Shown: in pieces, positions 18,768 through 27,374 of the stretch
Layout of the letters: each line of letters begins with the position of its first letter
Numbering within the stretch: position 1 is the stretch's first letter
From: Ignavibacteria bacterium UBA7675
GTDB lineage: Bacteria > Bacteroidota > Ignavibacteria > Kapaibacteriales > UB7675
DNA length: 64,000 nt
Assembly (NCBI GenBank): GCA_002483085.1
Contig: DLHF01000013.1
Location: forward strand, 111,275-175,274
Direction of reading: 5' to 3'
Program-made: the position numbers and the translations under genes
The notes under the pieces: generated by a model
Told to the model about the DNA's origin: nothing
The model's input: only the letters and a program-made list of their open reading frames with translations
Database searches by the model: none

Positions 18768-19260
18768 CATCAGGTATGAGCATCTAGCGCGGCGATTAGG
18801 GGAGAAACCACTGCTCAACTCATAATTGAACGAAAGATAAATATCCGGTGTAATATAGGGGTACACCAGATAAGAGCATCTAGCGCAGCAATTAGGGGAG
18901 AAACTACTGCTCAACTCAAAATTTTAGCTGAACTGTCAAAGAGAAAAATAATATCCGGTGTAATAAAGGAATACACCAGATAAGAGCATCAAACGCAGCA
19001 ATTAGGGGAAAAACTGCTGCCCAACTCAAAATTTTAGCTGAACTGTCAAAGAAGAAAATAAATATCCGGTATACAAAATAGGAGTACACCAGATAAGAGC
19101 ATCAAACGTAGCGGTTAGGGGAGAAACTGCTACTCAACTCTAAATTTTGCTAAGCTGTCAAAGAGAAAAATAAATATCCGGTATACATATAGGGGTACAC
19201 CAGATAAGAGCATCAAACGCAGCGGTTAGGGGAGAAACTACTGCTCAACTCTATTTTTTT
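18768..19260. repeat. Tandem array of five structured repeats, about 110 bp each
   Basis: Units begin at GAGCATC at 18778, 18874, 18984, 19097 and 19208 (spacing 96, 110, 113, 111). Each has a conserved block GAGCATC, NGCAGCRRTTAGGGGAGAAAC, then CTGCTCAACTC. Between units come AATTTTAGCTGAACTGTCAAAG, shown here in outline, and a second hairpin GGTGTA...TACACC. The first hairpin pairs GCAGC with GCTGC in unit 3 and GTAGC with GCTAC in unit 4, a compensatory change. The array ends in CTATTTTTTTT on the plus strand. No open reading frame spans it. It fills the 587 nt between the beta-barrel gene and tRNA-Met. The class is not recognised. Confidence 0.9.
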
Positions 19261-19268
19261 TAATTGTG

Positions 19269-19342
19269 TACCGGAAGAGGGACTTGAACCCCCGACACAT
19301 GGATTATGATTCCATTGCTCTAACCACCTGAGCTACTCCGGC
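19269..19342 (-). tRNA. tRNA with anticodon CAT (Met elongator or Ile2)
   Basis: A 74 nt cloverleaf on the minus strand. The acceptor is GCCGGAG with TTCCGGT, the D-arm is TAGCTCAGGTGGTTAGAGC, and the anticodon loop ATCATAA gives CAT. The acceptor does not show the C1-A72 mismatch of an initiator, so elongator Met or lysidine-modified Ile are the options. No CCA is encoded. Confidence 0.93.
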
Positions 19343-19401
19343 TAAACAGACTTCAAAACTACAAAAATATTACAGCGAACACAAGCAAAATTTTACTGTA
19401 A

Positions 19402-20019
19402 TCATGCTTTTGGAGCAAGTTTGTTGATTTCATCGCGCAGAACAGCGGCAGTTTCATAGTCTTCCTTTTTGATTGCCTTTTCTAATTCTGCTTGGAGAAT
19501 ATCAATGCGGGAGCTTGGCCTGCGATCTTCGTTGGGTTCGTCTTTTACTTCCGAGATAGAGATATCTTCGCTCTCAAATTCTGCTTCTTCCTCTGTTTCT
19601 GCCTCACTTTCAGCATTTTCGGGAAGAAAACCCGCTTCGTCGAACACTTCCTGCGTTACAAAGATGGGAACATTAAAGCGGACGGCCAGAGCGATAGCAT
19701 CACTCGGGCGCGAATCTATTTCAACGCCAGTACTGTCGAGTATCAGTTGGGCGTAGAAGGTGCCGTCCTGTAGGTCGTTGATAACAACTTCTACAAGAGT
19801 CGCCCCCAGCGCTTCGATAACGGTCTTCAGCAAGTCATGGGTCATCGGTCGAGGGGGTTTTACTCCTTCCATCTCCAAAGCAATAGCCTGCGCTTCAAAA
19901 GCGCCTATGACAATAGGGAGCCTTCGCATTCCCTCATTTTCCTGAAGGATGAGCGCATAGGCACCATTGCTTGCCTGGCTTGTTGAAAGTCCCAGAATGT
20001 CGACCTGTATCTTGTTCAC
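19402..20019 (-). CDS. DUF151 bifunctional nuclease with C-terminal UVR motif
   Basis: A 205-residue protein starting with GTG. Residues 1-130 are the BFN/DUF151 domain (LPIVIGAFEAQAIALEMEG, RPMTHDLL, SRPSDAIALAVRFNVPIF). An acidic linker (ESEAETEEEAEFESED) follows. Residues 165-205 form a UvrB/UvrC helical hairpin (LQAELEKAIKKEDYETAAVLRDEI). Plant and bacterial relatives have DNase/RNase activity; the real role is unclear. This domain pairing is common in Bacteroidota and relatives. Confidence 0.9.
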   Translation of the reverse strand: MNKIQVDILGLSTSQASNGAYALILQENEGMRRLPIVIGAFEAQAIALEMEGVKPPRPMTHDLLKTVIEALGATLVEVVINDLQDGTFYAQLILDSTGVEIDSRPSDAIALAVRFNVPIFVTQEVFDEAGFLPENAESEAETEEEAEFESEDISISEVKDEPNEDRRPSSRIDILQAELEKAIKKEDYETAAVLRDEINKLAPKA

Positions 20020-20165
20020 AGCAAAGTCCTTCAGTTAATCAGTCGAAAAGTGAAGGGACAGCTCTCCGCATTCCCACTGCACAGACGAAAGTAACAATTA
20101 AAAAATTGAATCTCAACGCGCAAGAAAATACAGAGAGCTGCCCAAATAATACCTACGACGCACCG

Positions 20166-21134
20166 TTAATGTTGCACTGTTTCGCTGATTTTTTTTGTCA
20201 GTTTAGGCAAAATCTCAAAGACATCGCCTACCAAACCGTAGTCAGCCGTCTGGAAAATGGGTGCATCTTTGTCTTTGTTTACAGCGAGAATATACCGCGA
20301 CGACGACATCCCGGCTAAGTGCTGCACTGCGCCAGATATCCCGCATGCTACGTACAGATTAGGCGACACCGTTTTACCAGTTTGGCCTACCTGCTCGCTG
20401 TGCGGACGCCAGCCTGCATCCACAACTGCGCGTGATGCGCCTACCGCTGCTCCGAGTGTACTGGCCAGCTCTTCAACAAGGTAGAAATGCTCGGGTCCTT
20501 TCAGACCACGTCCACCGGAAACAATGATTTCCGCTTCGGCAACGTCGAGCTTTCCTGTATTGCGCGATACGGACGACACAGGCGCTTTGGCATCGCCGGT
20601 GCCAAGCGAAGGGGCAAAGCTGCGTGCTACAGGCGAGGCTGGTGCATCGACCTTTTTTGCTGTAAAGACATTAGGGCGCAGGCTTACCACTTTTTTCGCG
20701 GTTTCGATTTTCAGGCTTACACGGGCTTTGCCTGCATAGACCGGATGTGTAGCACTCACATCGCTGCCGGATATCGCAAGAGCAACAGCATCGGGAATAT
20801 ATCCAGCCTGAAGGCGCACAGCAAGGCGCGGACCTACTTCTTTGCCGTGGATGGTAGCCGCCAGCAGCACGAGATCAGCATTCTCGCTTTCAGCTACTTG
20901 GGCGAGTGCCGAAGCAACAGCAGCGGGCGAAAAAATATTCAATATATCGTGGGTTACATTAACGCATTCGGTAAGCCCGTATTCGGCAGCTTCCTGCATC
21001 TGTTCCGGGGTTCCGTTGAGCAGGACACCGATTACTTTATGCTCACTACCCGCGCCGCGAGCGGCTGTAAGGGTTTCAAATGCCGTTTTTTTGAGCTTGT
21101 TGTCCTGCGCTTCGAGAAAGGCTATAATAGTCAT
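20166..21134 (-). CDS. etfA: Electron transfer flavoprotein subunit alpha
   Basis: A 322-residue EtfA. The N-terminal half is the ETF alpha/beta-like nucleotide-binding fold. The C-terminal FAD domain shows GAAVGASRAVVDAGWRPHSEQVGQTGK in outline, then PNLYVACGISGAVQHLAGM. With EtfB it forms a soluble FAD-carrying heterodimer that takes electrons from acyl-CoA or other dehydrogenases and passes them to the membrane quinone pool. It lies 63 nt behind etfB on the same strand. No dehydrogenase or ETF-quinone oxidoreductase gene is in the window. Confidence 0.96.
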   Translation of the reverse strand: MTIIAFLEAQDNKLKKTAFETLTAARGAGSEHKVIGVLLNGTPEQMQEAAEYGLTECVNVTHDILNIFSPAAVASALAQVAESENADLVLLAATIHGKEVGPRLAVRLQAGYIPDAVALAISGSDVSATHPVYAGKARVSLKIETAKKVVSLRPNVFTAKKVDAPASPVARSFAPSLGTGDAKAPVSSVSRNTGKLDVAEAEIIVSGGRGLKGPEHFYLVEELASTLGAAVGASRAVVDAGWRPHSEQVGQTGKTVSPNLYVACGISGAVQHLAGMSSSRYILAVNKDKDAPIFQTADYGLVGDVFEILPKLTKKISETVQH

Positions 21135-21197
21135 AAGAATATTATTCAGGAGAAATGAGGAATAAATACTTTCTGTAGCAACATGCCAAACCGTCTG

Positions 21198-21941
21198 TCA
21201 GATTACTTTGGCTTCTTCGCGGAGCAATCGCACTACTTCTGCGATATCCTGATCGGAATCGCCGAAAATCTTGCCTTTGCCTTTAGCTGCCGGAAGTTCC
21301 ATCGACTGGACGCTTACACGCGGTGCTGCCGACGACGAAGCGCGCTCTTCGATTGGTTTGGATTTTGCTTTCATGATGTCGGGTAGCTTCGGATAGCGCG
21401 GGTCGTTGAGGCCCTTCTGTGCCGAAAGTACACAGGGCAGGGAGGTGGTAACGCTTTCCTTGCCGCCTTCGATGTCGCGCTCGGCACTAATAGCTGAGCC
21501 GTCGACATTGAGCGACGAAACAAATGTCACCGACGGCCAGCCGAGAATTTCGGCAACCATAGGGGCAACTTGGAAAGAATCAAAATCGATACTCTGGCGA
21601 CCGAGAATCACAATATCTGCACTAATGTCTTTGGCAATCGCAGACAGATTGTCCGCAACAATGAACGAATCCACTGCATCACCTTTGACTAACACGGCCT
21701 TATCGGCGCCCATGGCAAGCCCTGTGCGAAGAATTTCTTTCGCTGTATCGGCGCCAATACTGACTACTGTGACAGATCCACCGTGCTTTTCGCGCAGGCG
21801 CAGCCCTTCTTCTATTGCAAATTCATCATATGGATTGAGAATGAACTTGACGCCCTTGGTATCTATGGATTTACCGTCCGCACTGATTACAATCTTCGTC
21901 GCAGTATCGGGCACCTGGGAAATGCCGACGAGAATATTCAT
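21198..21941 (-). CDS. etfB: Electron transfer flavoprotein subunit beta
   Basis: A 247-residue EtfB with the expected start MNILVGISQVPDTATKIV, the conserved NPYDEFAIEEGLRLREK segment, GADKAVLVKG, and the signature region around ILGRQSIDFDSFQVAPMVAEIL. A good ribosome-binding site (AGGAG, 9 nt before the ATG) is present. It is the first gene of the etfBA pair. Confidence 0.96.
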   Translation of the reverse strand: MNILVGISQVPDTATKIVISADGKSIDTKGVKFILNPYDEFAIEEGLRLREKHGGSVTVVSIGADTAKEILRTGLAMGADKAVLVKGDAVDSFIVADNLSAIAKDISADIVILGRQSIDFDSFQVAPMVAEILGWPSVTFVSSLNVDGSAISAERDIEGGKESVTTSLPCVLSAQKGLNDPRYPKLPDIMKAKSKPIEERASSSAAPRVSVQSMELPAAKGKGKIFGDSDQDIAEVVRLLREEAKVI

Positions 21942-22132
21942 TCAGAATCTCCTGAAAGAGTGGATAATATCTTCTGTAGATATAAGAGATTTCAAAAATA
22001 AGAATTTTCTGCAAATGAAGAGTTATTTTCCAAGAAGTTGTCTAAAGTTGCTGATGAGAATCGCAAGAAAAAGTGGGCAAAGGTGGCTTTTTACACGCAC
22101 CTGGTCGGCATTCTATCGCCTGCACATTGCTC

Positions 22133-22250
22133 TTGCGATCATCCTTTGCGGTGAGGGCCGAACGACCACGCAGTGGACGTCCTCGCATCGTTTTTACGAT
22201 AATTGCCGCGCGGTGCGGAGACCCAAGCGGGTGCAAAGACGGCTGCGCTC
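22133..22250 (+). repeat. Dispersed intergenic repeat, copy D
   Basis: Contains ATCGT TTTT ACGAT (22188-22201), the hairpin that reads ACCGT TCTT ACGGT in copies F and G, followed directly by GCGCGGTGCGGAGACCC and the duplicate GGTGCAAAGAC. It lies in the 347 nt gap upstream of etfB and downstream of uvrA. The 22000-22130 stretch is unexplained; I see no gene there. Confidence 0.75.
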
Positions 22251-22288
22251 GTCCCGCCTGAATCCACGAGGTTATGCCCTTCTATTTT

Positions 22289-25225
22289 TTACCGGGTAAG
22301 CTCCTGCCGCAGATATACCCCAGTATAGCTGCCCTCTATTTGCGATACCGATTCGGGCGTGCCTTCGGCCACGATTGTACCGCCGTGTTTGCCTCCTTCG
22401 GGTCCGAGATCCACAATCCAGTCGGCAGTTTTTACAACATCGAGATTATGCTCAATGACCACGACTGTATTGCCGCGCTCTACCAGCTTGTGGAGAAGGC
22501 GAAGCAGAATATTGATGTCTTCAAAGTGCAGGCCAGTAGTTGGCTCGTCGAGAATGTACAGCGTTTTTCCCGTGCTTACTTTCGAGAGTTCTGTAGCGAG
22601 CTTTACGCGCTGTGCTTCGCCACCGGAAAGCGTAGGAGCCTGCTGGCCGAGCCGTATGTAGCCAAGGCCGACATCGTGCAGAGCGCTTACTTTTCGGTAT
22701 ATCTTGGGGATATCTCTAAAGAATTCCGCTGCTGCTTCTACCGTCATTTCCAGCACATCCGATATGGATTTCCCACGGTAGTGCACTTGGAGTGTCTCGT
22801 TGTTGTAGCGCTTGCCGAGGCATGTATCGCACAGCACATACACATCGGGCAGAAAGTTCATTTCGATTTTTTTAACGCCATCGCCTTGGCACTCTTCGCA
22901 CCGTCCTCCGGAGACATTAAACGAAAAGCGACCGGGCTTATAGCCTCGTATTTTCGACTCGGGCAGCTCGGCAAAAAGGTCGCGTATAAGCGTAAACAAT
23001 CCAGTGTATGTCGCCGGGTTGGAACGCGGCGTGCGGCCAATCGGCGCTTGGTCGATTTCTATCACCTTGTCGAGAAGTTCGAGGCCGTGCACTTTGCTGT
23101 AGGCCAGCGGCGACGTGTGCGAGTTGTAGAAATGCCTCATCAGGATTGGCACCAGAGTGTCGTTTATCAGCGTCGATTTTCCCGAACCACTCATGCCAGT
23201 AATACAAGTAAAGGTTTCCAGTGGGATGCTCAGAGTGACGCTTTTTAGGTTGTTTCCACGCGCGTCTTCGAGCATCAGGAATTTGCCATTGCCTGTACGC
23301 CGGTTTTCGGGCACTTCAATGCGTTTTTGGTTGAGAATATACTGCACTGTAAGCGACTGGCTTGTGCTTCTGCCGTTGTTTAGCAGATGCTGTGGGGAAT
23401 CGGTGACGACTACTTCGCCGCCGTGCACACCTGCAAAGGGGCCGAGGTCGATCAGGTAATCCGATTCCTCGATCATTTCGCGGTCGTGCTCTACCACAAG
23501 TACCGTATTGCCGAGGTCGCGCAGCTTTTTCAGCGAAGTAATGAGCTTTCTATTGTCGTGCTGGTGCAGGCCAATGCTCGGCTCGTCGAGGACATACATG
23601 ACCCCCACGAGCTGCGAGCCGATTTGCGAGGCGAGCCTGATGCGCTGGCCTTCGCCACCGGAAAGCGTGCGAGCAGTACGATTGAGCGTAAGATATTGCA
23701 GGCCCACTTCTTCCAGAAAACGCAGGCGCGATGTAATCTCTTTTAGAATGAGCTGGGCAATCTTCATTTCGCGAGCAGTAAGCGGGAGCGCTACATAGTG
23801 CTCAAGTGCCTCGGACACTGCCATATTTACTACTTGGCCGATGTGCTGCCCGTACACCCGTACAGCGAGGCTTTCGGCCTTTAGGCGTCCACCTCCGCAG
23901 GTGTGGCAGTCTACCGCCGACATATAGCTTTCTATCCAATCGCGAATAGCCGTAGAGCTTGTTTTAGAATACTGACTTCGCAATGTGTCGATCAGGCCGG
24001 GAAACTTCTGTTTATAGACTTTTTCACGCCCGCTTTTGAATATATAGCGAATCGGGAACACTGTCTTACCTGCTCCATTCAGCAAAATGCGCAGATGTTC
24101 TTGCGAGATATCCCCCACGGGTTTGTCGCGGTCGATTCCCAGTTCCTCGCATACGGCCTCTACCTGTTTCCACAGCCATGTGTCGCGATGTTTGCCAAGC
24201 GGAGCTATACCGCCGTCGTCCAACGACAGTGATTTATCGGGCATGAACAGCTCGGTGTTGAAATCGCGTACCTCGCCCAGCCCTTCGCATGTGGGGCAGG
24301 CGCCATAAGGCGAGTTAAAAGAGAAGGCATTAGGCGCAAGAGGTTCGTAGGAGCGATTGCACACTGGGCAAGCGTTTGCTTGATTGTACAACGTCATTTT
24401 CCATTCGTCGCCTGCTTCCTCTGTGAGCAGCATTACCACGCCTTCGCCGAGCTTCACAGCCAGATCGACCGAAGTGCGGAGCCGAGTTTCCTGTTCGGCA
24501 TTGATTGCCAGTCTGTCCACGACGAGTTCGATATTGTGGAGCTGATAGCGGTCCACCTGCATACCTTCGGCGATTTCGCGCAGTTCACCGTCCACGCGAA
24601 CACGGGTGTAGCCCTGCTTGCGGAACTGCTCGAAGAGATCGCGATAGTGTCCCTTGCGGCCCCGCACGACTGGAGCGAGCACATAGGCGCGTTTATCCAT
24701 GCCGGTAGCGAGCATTCCCTCGATAATCTGGTCCATCGACTGGCGGTGCACTGGCACGTCGGGGTGGTCTATGCAGTATTGTACGCCAATCTTTGCGTAG
24801 AGCAAGCGGATGTAGTCGTAAATTTCTGTTACTGTTCCCACCGTTGAACGCGGGTTGTGTCCTACAGTCTTTTGCTCAATAGAAATAGCAGGCGAGAGAC
24901 CCTCTATCACATCAACATCCGGCTTTTCCATCAGCCCGAGGAATTGCCGTGCGTAGGGCGAAAGCGATTCTACATAGCGCCTTTGGCCCTCGGCATACAA
25001 GGTATCAAATGCGAGGCTGGACTTACCCGACCCCGAAAGCCCTGTAATAACGACGAACTGATCGCGAGGGATGTCGATGTTCACGTTCTTAAGATTGTGC
25101 TCGCGTGCTCCCCGGACAACAATATGCGAGAACTCCCCATTAATGAGTGTGGGCCGCAATGTGTCCTGTGCCTGTATTACTTCCGGCGCTTGCGCCGCTG
25201 CCTTTTTCGATATGCGTTTTGCCAT
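22289..25225 (-). CDS. uvrA: Excinuclease ABC subunit A
   Basis: A 978-residue UvrA, the damage-sensing ATPase of nucleotide excision repair. Two ABC modules are seen: Walker A GLSGSGKSS near residue 60 and GMSGSGKST near residue 665, each with its LSGGE signature (TLSGGEGQRIRLA; TLSGGEAQRVKLA). Zinc-finger cysteines are in CPVCNRSYEP...CPTCEGLG and CEECQGDG...CDTCLGKRY. Length and start (MAKRISKKAAA) are normal apart from a short extra N-terminus. It is transcribed divergently from nnr. Confidence 0.98.
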   Translation of the reverse strand: MAKRISKKAAAQAPEVIQAQDTLRPTLINGEFSHIVVRGAREHNLKNVNIDIPRDQFVVITGLSGSGKSSLAFDTLYAEGQRRYVESLSPYARQFLGLMEKPDVDVIEGLSPAISIEQKTVGHNPRSTVGTVTEIYDYIRLLYAKIGVQYCIDHPDVPVHRQSMDQIIEGMLATGMDKRAYVLAPVVRGRKGHYRDLFEQFRKQGYTRVRVDGELREIAEGMQVDRYQLHNIELVVDRLAINAEQETRLRTSVDLAVKLGEGVVMLLTEEAGDEWKMTLYNQANACPVCNRSYEPLAPNAFSFNSPYGACPTCEGLGEVRDFNTELFMPDKSLSLDDGGIAPLGKHRDTWLWKQVEAVCEELGIDRDKPVGDISQEHLRILLNGAGKTVFPIRYIFKSGREKVYKQKFPGLIDTLRSQYSKTSSTAIRDWIESYMSAVDCHTCGGGRLKAESLAVRVYGQHIGQVVNMAVSEALEHYVALPLTAREMKIAQLILKEITSRLRFLEEVGLQYLTLNRTARTLSGGEGQRIRLASQIGSQLVGVMYVLDEPSIGLHQHDNRKLITSLKKLRDLGNTVLVVEHDREMIEESDYLIDLGPFAGVHGGEVVVTDSPQHLLNNGRSTSQSLTVQYILNQKRIEVPENRRTGNGKFLMLEDARGNNLKSVTLSIPLETFTCITGMSGSGKSTLINDTLVPILMRHFYNSHTSPLAYSKVHGLELLDKVIEIDQAPIGRTPRSNPATYTGLFTLIRDLFAELPESKIRGYKPGRFSFNVSGGRCEECQGDGVKKIEMNFLPDVYVLCDTCLGKRYNNETLQVHYRGKSISDVLEMTVEAAAEFFRDIPKIYRKVSALHDVGLGYIRLGQQAPTLSGGEAQRVKLATELSKVSTGKTLYILDEPTTGLHFEDINILLRLLHKLVERGNTVVVIEHNLDVVKTADWIVDLGPEGGKHGGTIVAEGTPESVSQIEGSYTGVYLRQELTR

Positions 25226-25432
25226 GTATGTAAGAATTGAAGCCCGTTGCGTCTGTTCAAAACAACGAAATTACAAAAAGCGCGCGTCCCTGGAAAGTAT
25301 CTATCGACGAAGCAGAAGAATGTTTCTGTGTATTGCCTCTATGAGGCTGTCTGTGTGTTGTTTCGTCGTCGTACTATGCTCGGCAAGCAGGTACGGTGCG
25401 GTAAAATGGGGGAATATCCGTAAATTTGTTGA

Positions 25433-26965
25433 ATGTATTGTATAGTAACCCCCGAACAGATGCGCCGCGCCGACGCGGCTATGACCGAGGCCTTTGCTGT
25501 TCCGCCGCTTTTGCTGATGGAAAACGCAGCGCGTTCTGCTGCCGATCTCATCTTTTCAATATGGCGTGAACACGATATGAGCGACCCGCTTGTGCATGTG
25601 TTTTGTGGCGCTGGTAATAATGGTGGCGATGGATTCGCTCTTGCGCGCCATCTGTATGAGCACTGCCGCCTGCATATATTTCACGTGGGCGATACCACAA
25701 AGATGACAGAAGAAACCCGCACGAACTACGCCATTGCACAGCGGTTGGGGATTCCTGTGTATTACTTAGCCACCGATGAAGATGTACGGCAGGCCGACAC
25801 AGACTGCGATTGTGCTATTGATGCTCTGATGGGGGTGGGAGGAAGCGAATTTCCGCGCGGAACCGTACTGCCATTGCTGCAAAAGCTCGCAGCGACCGAT
25901 GCTCTCACAATTGCGATTGATGTGCCTACTGGCATGAACGCCGCTACTGGTGCCTGCCACAGCGATTGTTTCCGCGCCGACTACACGATAACAATGGAAT
26001 ATCCAAAAACGGGTATGTACCTCGGGGATGCTGATGAATTTTGCGGGGAAATTCTCATAGCGCCTTTTGGCGTTCCCGATCATCTCGTGGCGTCGCTCAA
26101 CCCCGTGTGGACACTTGCCGATGAGGATGTGCGGTCGATTCTGCCGCATAGGAAACGCAGGACGAGCAAGCACGACTACGGCACTGTCGTCGTGATAGGC
26201 GGAGCTCTGCATATGCCCGGAGCGCCGGTGCTCGCTGCTCATGCTGCGCTTGGTATCGGCGCGGGGCGTGTACGGCTTTTGGCCCCCTGTATGCACGCTG
26301 CTGTGAAACCTGAAGTGATGGCCACGGAACTTGCTGTCACCGACAGAGGCACGATATCGCCAGATGCTCTGCCGGTCCTGCTCGAATACGCACAACAGGC
26401 GCAGGCAATTGTATTTGGGCCGGGGCTTGGCGACGATGAACGCACGATTGAGATGGGGCGAGAGTTTATACAGATAATGTCGCAACGGATGCCCGTTGTT
26501 GTTGATGCCGACGGATTGCGCTGTATCTCGCGCGAAGAACACTACAACAGCAATGTGATTCTGACGCCTCATTATGGTGAATTCGCCCGTTTGATTGGTA
26601 CGAGCTATGCCGAAATGCCTGCAAACTTCCACGAGCTGGCGGTAGAATGGGCGCAAAAGCTCAACTGCACGCTGCTTCTTAAACAGGTACCAACAGTGAT
26701 TTCCGACGGAGAAACAACATTTTGGAATATTACCGGCAATCCCGGTATGGCAACGGCTGGCAGCGGTGATGTTCTTTCGGGCTTCATCGGCGGGCTGGCA
26801 GCGCAAAATACAGAACCCTTATATGCTGCGGCGCTCGGCGCTTGGCTGCACGCGCGGGCTGGCGATGAATACGCTTTGCGAAATAGCGAGGAAACTCTTA
26901 CAGCCAGTGCGCTGATCGACTATATGGGCCACGCTCTTGCAGGAGGGCAGCATGAATCTGCATAA
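25433..26965 (+). CDS. nnr: Bifunctional NAD(P)HX epimerase/dehydratase
   Basis: A 510-residue fusion that repairs hydrated NADH and NADPH. Residues 1-215 form the YjeF_N epimerase (LLMENAARSAAD, GAGNNGGDGFALARHL, DALMGVGGSE). Residues 230-500 form the ribokinase-like ADP-dependent dehydratase (HKHDYGTVVVIGGALHMPGAP in outline, VFGPGLGDDE, LTPHYGEFARL, ATAGSGDVLSGFIGGL). Its 3' end overlaps the VanZ-like gene by 14 nt. Confidence 0.95.
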   Translation: MYCIVTPEQMRRADAAMTEAFAVPPLLLMENAARSAADLIFSIWREHDMSDPLVHVFCGAGNNGGDGFALARHLYEHCRLHIFHVGDTTKMTEETRTNYAIAQRLGIPVYYLATDEDVRQADTDCDCAIDALMGVGGSEFPRGTVLPLLQKLAATDALTIAIDVPTGMNAATGACHSDCFRADYTITMEYPKTGMYLGDADEFCGEILIAPFGVPDHLVASLNPVWTLADEDVRSILPHRKRRTSKHDYGTVVVIGGALHMPGAPVLAAHAALGIGAGRVRLLAPCMHAAVKPEVMATELAVTDRGTISPDALPVLLEYAQQAQAIVFGPGLGDDERTIEMGREFIQIMSQRMPVVVDADGLRCISREEHYNSNVILTPHYGEFARLIGTSYAEMPANFHELAVEWAQKLNCTLLLKQVPTVISDGETTFWNITGNPGMATAGSGDVLSGFIGGLAAQNTEPLYAAALGAWLHARAGDEYALRNSEETLTASALIDYMGHALAGGQHESA

Positions 26966-27335
26966 GCTGCTCTGTAGCATTCCCATCCTTTGTGTGGCGA
27001 TTCTCCTCTCTGCATTTTCGCACATGCCCTCTCCGCCTCTGAACAATATGGGCTTTAATTTTCAGGACAAAGTACTGCATATGATTGCCTATTTTTACTT
27101 TGGTTTCTCGCTGAGCTTGGCTCTGCACGCGTGGAAGCCCGATATGCCAAAGCGCCGGTTCGTGTGGACTATTCTTCTGGCTACTGCGCTGTTCGGCATC
27201 TACGACGAAGTCCATCAGTCATTTATCCCTCATCGCCAGGCTGGAGCCGACGATTGGGTAGCTGACTGTATCGGCGGAGCGCTTTCTCTTTTTTTTAGGC
27301 AGGCCACCGCACGGCTGGCAGCACATGTTCAATAA
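26952..27335 (+). CDS. VanZ-like small membrane protein
   Basis: A 127-residue membrane protein with three or four hydrophobic segments and the VanZ signature: FQDKVLHMIAYFYFGF near the start and YDEVHQSFIPHRQAGADDWVADCIGG near the end. The start at 26952 is supported by AGGAGG 5 nt upstream, inside nnr. The family has no settled biochemical function outside teicoplanin resistance; in Bacteroidota it is usually a lone small protein like this. Confidence 0.85.
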   Translation: MNLHKLLCSIPILCVAILLSAFSHMPSPPLNNMGFNFQDKVLHMIAYFYFGFSLSLALHAWKPDMPKRRFVWTILLATALFGIYDEVHQSFIPHRQAGADDWVADCIGGALSLFFRQATARLAAHVQ

Positions 27336-27374
27336 ACATTTGTTCAATACTTTGTCTCGCAGTCAGGACCCTCA

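Noticed and set aside
18768..19260. CRISPR array
   Set aside because: The units are 96-113 bp and are conserved through most of their length. There are no short repeats with unique spacers and no cas gene nearby.
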